Shown here in pieces: positions 5,592-7,619 of a stretch of 7,619 nucleotides of DNA (position 1 is its first letter; each line of letters begins with the position of its first letter). This DNA is from Planctomycetota bacterium (GTDB lineage: Bacteria > Planctomycetota > UBA1135 > UBA2386). Made by a program: the position numbers and the translations under genes. The stretch is from assembly GCA_020638735.1 (NCBI GenBank), contig JACKHZ010000027.1:1-7619 (forward strand), in the 5' to 3' direction. The notes under the pieces were generated by a model. That model saw nothing but the letters and a program-made list of their open reading frames with translations. It was not told where the DNA came from and did not search any database.

Positions 5592-7618
5592 CACAGGCTC
5601 ACGAGCAGCAGCATCGCGATCAGCGTCACGAAGCTGAAGGTCAGGTAGACGCCGATGCGGCCCTGCTGCAGCAGCCCGGCCCACTGCGCCAGGCGGCCGA
5701 CCAGGGCGGCGATCGGCAGGTACAGCGCGCGCCAGAAGCGGTCCTCGACGACGACGCGGTAGCGCGGGCGCGAATCGTCCGGGCGCGGCAGCTCGCGCCG
5801 CACGAGGAAGAAGGGCTCGAAGATCTGCCGGATCGGCTGCCCGAATCCCTCGGCCGTATCCTGCATCCGCGCGCTGAGCTGGGTGAAGCCGCAGGCCCAG
5901 GGCGGCGCGCGCCGCGTGCGGCCGTGGTACAGGCGGCGCACCAGCATCCAGGCTAGCGCGAAGCTCGCGACGACGCCGAGCAGGAAGACCACCGGGCCGT
6001 AGGAGGCGCGCTCGATGCCGGTCGGCGCGAGCAGCCAGCCGCTGGCCGCGACGGCCTCGCCGATCCCGGCGCCGACCGCCAGCTGGGTCACCGGGTCGAT
6101 CGCCTGCACGAAGGACTGCGGCGCCAGCCCGAGCGCGACGCAGGCCAGCGCCAGCCACAGCATGCCGGCGCGCTCCCAGCGGCCGGCGTCGTGCGCGTGC
6201 GCCAGCGCCGCCTCGCGCGGCTGGCCGACGAAGATCACGCCGTAGAACTTGACCATCACGTAGCCGGCCAGCGCGGCGACGAGCGCGATCACCGCGGCGA
6301 CGACCGGGATCAGCATATTCAGCACCGGGTGCGGCAGCCCCGGCGTGAACAGGAAGCTCTGCAGCAGCAGCCACTCGGAGACGAATCCGCTCAGCGGCGG
6401 CAGGCCGGCGCCGGCGAGCACGGCCAGCAGCATGATCCAGCCGACCCAGGGCATCGGCCGCAGCAGCCCGCCCAGGCGCCCGAGGTTGCGCTCGCCGGTG
6501 GCGTGCAGCACGGCGCCGGTGCCGACGAACAGCAGGCTCTTGAAGAAGGCGTGCGCGGCGACGTGGTACAGCACCGCGGTCAGCGCCAGCGCCGAGACCG
6601 CCGACATGTCGTAGGCGGCGAAGACCGCGGCCAGCCCGATGCCGGCCAGCAGCAGCCCGATATTCTCGATCGACGAATAGGCCAGCAGCCGCTTCATGTC
6701 GACCTGCACGGCGGCGAAGACGACGCCGAACAGCGCCGTCAGCAGCCCGAGCCCCAGCATCAGCGCGCCCCACCACCACTGCGGCCCGGCGGCGAGCAGG
6801 TCGAACAGCACGCGCAGCAGGCCGTAGATGGCGGTCTTGAGCATGACCCCGCTCATCAGCGCCGACACCGGCGACGGCGCGGCCGGGTGCGCCTCGGGCA
6901 GCCAGACATGCAGCGGCAGGATGCCGGCCTTGGCGCCGAAGCCGAACAGCGCGAGCGCGAACCCGACCGACGCCCAGGCCGGCGCGAGCGACTGCGCGCG
7001 CATGGCGTCGAAGGTGTAGTCGCCGCTGCCGGCCTGCAGCACGCCGAAGCACATCAGGATGCCGATCGCGCCGACATGCGCCACGAGCAGGTACAAGTAG
7101 CCGGCCTGGCGGATCTCGGCGATGCGATGGTTGGCGGTGACGAGGAAGAACGACGACAGCGCCATCGTCTCCCACAGCACCATGAAGGCATAGGCATCGT
7201 CGGCCAGCATCACCCCGGCCATGCTGGCGAGGAAGACGTGGTACTGCAGGCACAGCAGCCCCGGCGGCGTGCCCTCGCCGCGGCGGAAGTAGCCGGCGGC
7301 GAAGGTCGAGACGCCGGCGGTCGCGCCGCCCAGCACCATCAGGAAGAAGGCCGACAGCGCGTCCAGCCGCAGGTGGAATGGCAGTTGCGGCAGGCCGATC
7401 GGCAGCACCACCGTCATCGGCGGGGCCGCCAGCGCGACCGCGCCGACGCCGCCGAGCAGCAGCCCGAGCAGCGCGCCGAGCGGAAACAGCACCTGCGCGA
7501 CGAAGCGCAGCCGGTGCAGCGCGAGCAGGCCCGCGACGCCGATCAGCAGCCAGCCGACGACGATCGCCAGCACGGCGGCCAGCGGCCAGGCGGGCGAGCC
7601 GACGGCCAGCGCGGTCAT
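5591..7618 (-). CDS. hyfB: Hydrogenase-4 subunit B-like antiporter-type membrane subunit
   Basis: This is a 675-residue polytopic protein of the NuoL/M/N antiporter-like family and the first gene of the operon visible here. Its length agrees with E. coli HyfB (about 670, from memory). Channel residues appear in the usual order: Glu150 in FMVLWETMALSSFF (TM5), Lys230 in GAKAGILPLHVWLPEAH (TM7), Lys261 in SGVMLKTAIYG (TM8), His352/His356/Lys360 in YHVAAHAFFKSLLFVGTG, and Glu415 in SGFVSEWLL (NuoM-type TM12 glutamate). The RLLAYSSIENIGLLLAG stretch is also family-typical. The C-terminal region has the HyfB-type CGFTQLSARMQDTAEGFGQP segment (576-595), then a soluble loop and a last hydrophobic helix (about 655-675). 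The ATG at 7618-7616 lies at the very edge of the window, so its ribosome site and the operon promoter are not visible, and a longer N-terminus cannot be formally excluded. Confidence 0.94.
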   Translation of the reverse strand: MTALAVGSPAWPLAAVLAIVVGWLLIGVAGLLALHRLRFVAQVLFPLGALLGLLLGGVGAVALAAPPMTVVLPIGLPQLPFHLRLDALSAFFLMVLGGATAGVSTFAAGYFRRGEGTPPGLLCLQYHVFLASMAGVMLADDAYAFMVLWETMALSSFFLVTANHRIAEIRQAGYLYLLVAHVGAIGILMCFGVLQAGSGDYTFDAMRAQSLAPAWASVGFALALFGFGAKAGILPLHVWLPEAHPAAPSPVSALMSGVMLKTAIYGLLRVLFDLLAAGPQWWWGALMLGLGLLTALFGVVFAAVQVDMKRLLAYSSIENIGLLLAGIGLAAVFAAYDMSAVSALALTAVLYHVAAHAFFKSLLFVGTGAVLHATGERNLGRLGGLLRPMPWVGWIMLLAVLAGAGLPPLSGFVSEWLLLQSFLFTPGLPHPVLNMLIPVVAAVIALVAALAGYVMVKFYGVIFVGQPREAALAHAHDAGRWERAGMLWLALACVALGLAPQSFVQAIDPVTQLAVGAGIGEAVAASGWLLAPTGIERASYGPVVFLLGVVASFALAWMLVRRLYHGRTRRAPPWACGFTQLSARMQDTAEGFGQPIRQIFEPFFLVRRELPRPDDSRPRYRVVVEDRFWRALYLPIAALVGRLAQWAGLLQQGRIGVYLTFSFVTLIAMLLLVSL

Positions 7619-7619
7619 G

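Noticed and set aside
3994..5648. Plus-strand open frames of 296 and 328 codons opposite hyfE/hyfC-like genes
   Set aside because: Their repetitive R/Q/D/H-rich translation is an antisense shadow of hydrophobic Leu/Val/Ala codons, not a protein.
262..7618. Genuine formate hydrogenlyase or hydrogenase 4
   Set aside because: Gene set and order suggest it at first, but the large subunit lacks all four NiFe-binding cysteines, and no HyfH, HyfA or formate dehydrogenase gene is present in the window.
262..7618. Standard respiratory complex I (nuo) operon
   Set aside because: Gene order, the HyfB- and HyfE-type subunits and the fused NuoC-NuoD form with the SYSGHDL ending match hydrogenase-4-like complexes. 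NuoE/F/G/I/J genes are absent.
1..7619. CRISPR arrays, tRNA/rRNA genes, insertion sequences
   Set aside because: No regularly spaced repeats, tRNA-like cloverleaf, rRNA-like stretch, transposase motif or terminal repeats were seen on either strand.

Overview
This GC-rich window (most codons end in G or C) looks like chromosomal DNA from a high-GC proteobacterium. A betaproteobacterium of the Burkholderiales/Rhodocyclales type is my best guess, from composition and gene style only. Almost the whole window is one tightly packed minus-strand operon. In transcription order it reads hyfB-like (7618-5591), hyfC-like (5591-4644), hyfE-like (4641-3970), hyfF-like (3967-2513), hyfG-like (2507-978, reading frame disturbed near 1284-1221) and hyfI-like (978-262). 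Each junction is an overlap or a gap of a few bases, so the genes are almost certainly co-transcribed and translationally coupled. The promoter lies outside the window, beyond 7618.

The products would form a membrane complex of the complex I / group 4 [NiFe]-hydrogenase superfamily. HyfB and HyfF are antiporter-like (NuoL/M/N-type) proton-channel subunits. HyfC is the NuoH-like connector and HyfE a NuoK-like membrane subunit. HyfG is a NuoC-NuoD-like large subunit and HyfI the NuoB-like iron-sulfur small subunit. The large subunit lacks all four cysteines that bind NiFe in true hydrogenases. The first pair is replaced in the RVSGDS motif (1845-1862) and the second in DPSWHNW (1074-1094). The complex is therefore best read as an energy-converting-hydrogenase-related (Ehr) complex, not a hydrogenase or formate hydrogenlyase, despite the hyf names. 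The small subunit keeps its proximal-cluster cysteines and both antiporter-like subunits keep their channel Glu/Lys residues. This suggests redox-coupled ion translocation with an unknown electron carrier. No ferredoxin-like HyfH gene and no formate dehydrogenase gene lies between or next to these genes in the window.

Two local problems deserve attention. Near the 3' end of the hyfG-like gene, homology to the family moves through all three frames within about 65 bases and then returns to the original frame. This is either a cluster of sequencing or assembly indels or a real pseudogene lesion. Beyond the operon, the left end holds the 3' part of a plus-strand CHAD-domain gene (ends at 371). 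It converges on, and overlaps by about 110 bases, the low-complexity C-terminal extension of the hyfI-like frame. No tRNA, rRNA, CRISPR array or insertion sequence was seen, and there is no gene-free stretch over 300 bases.
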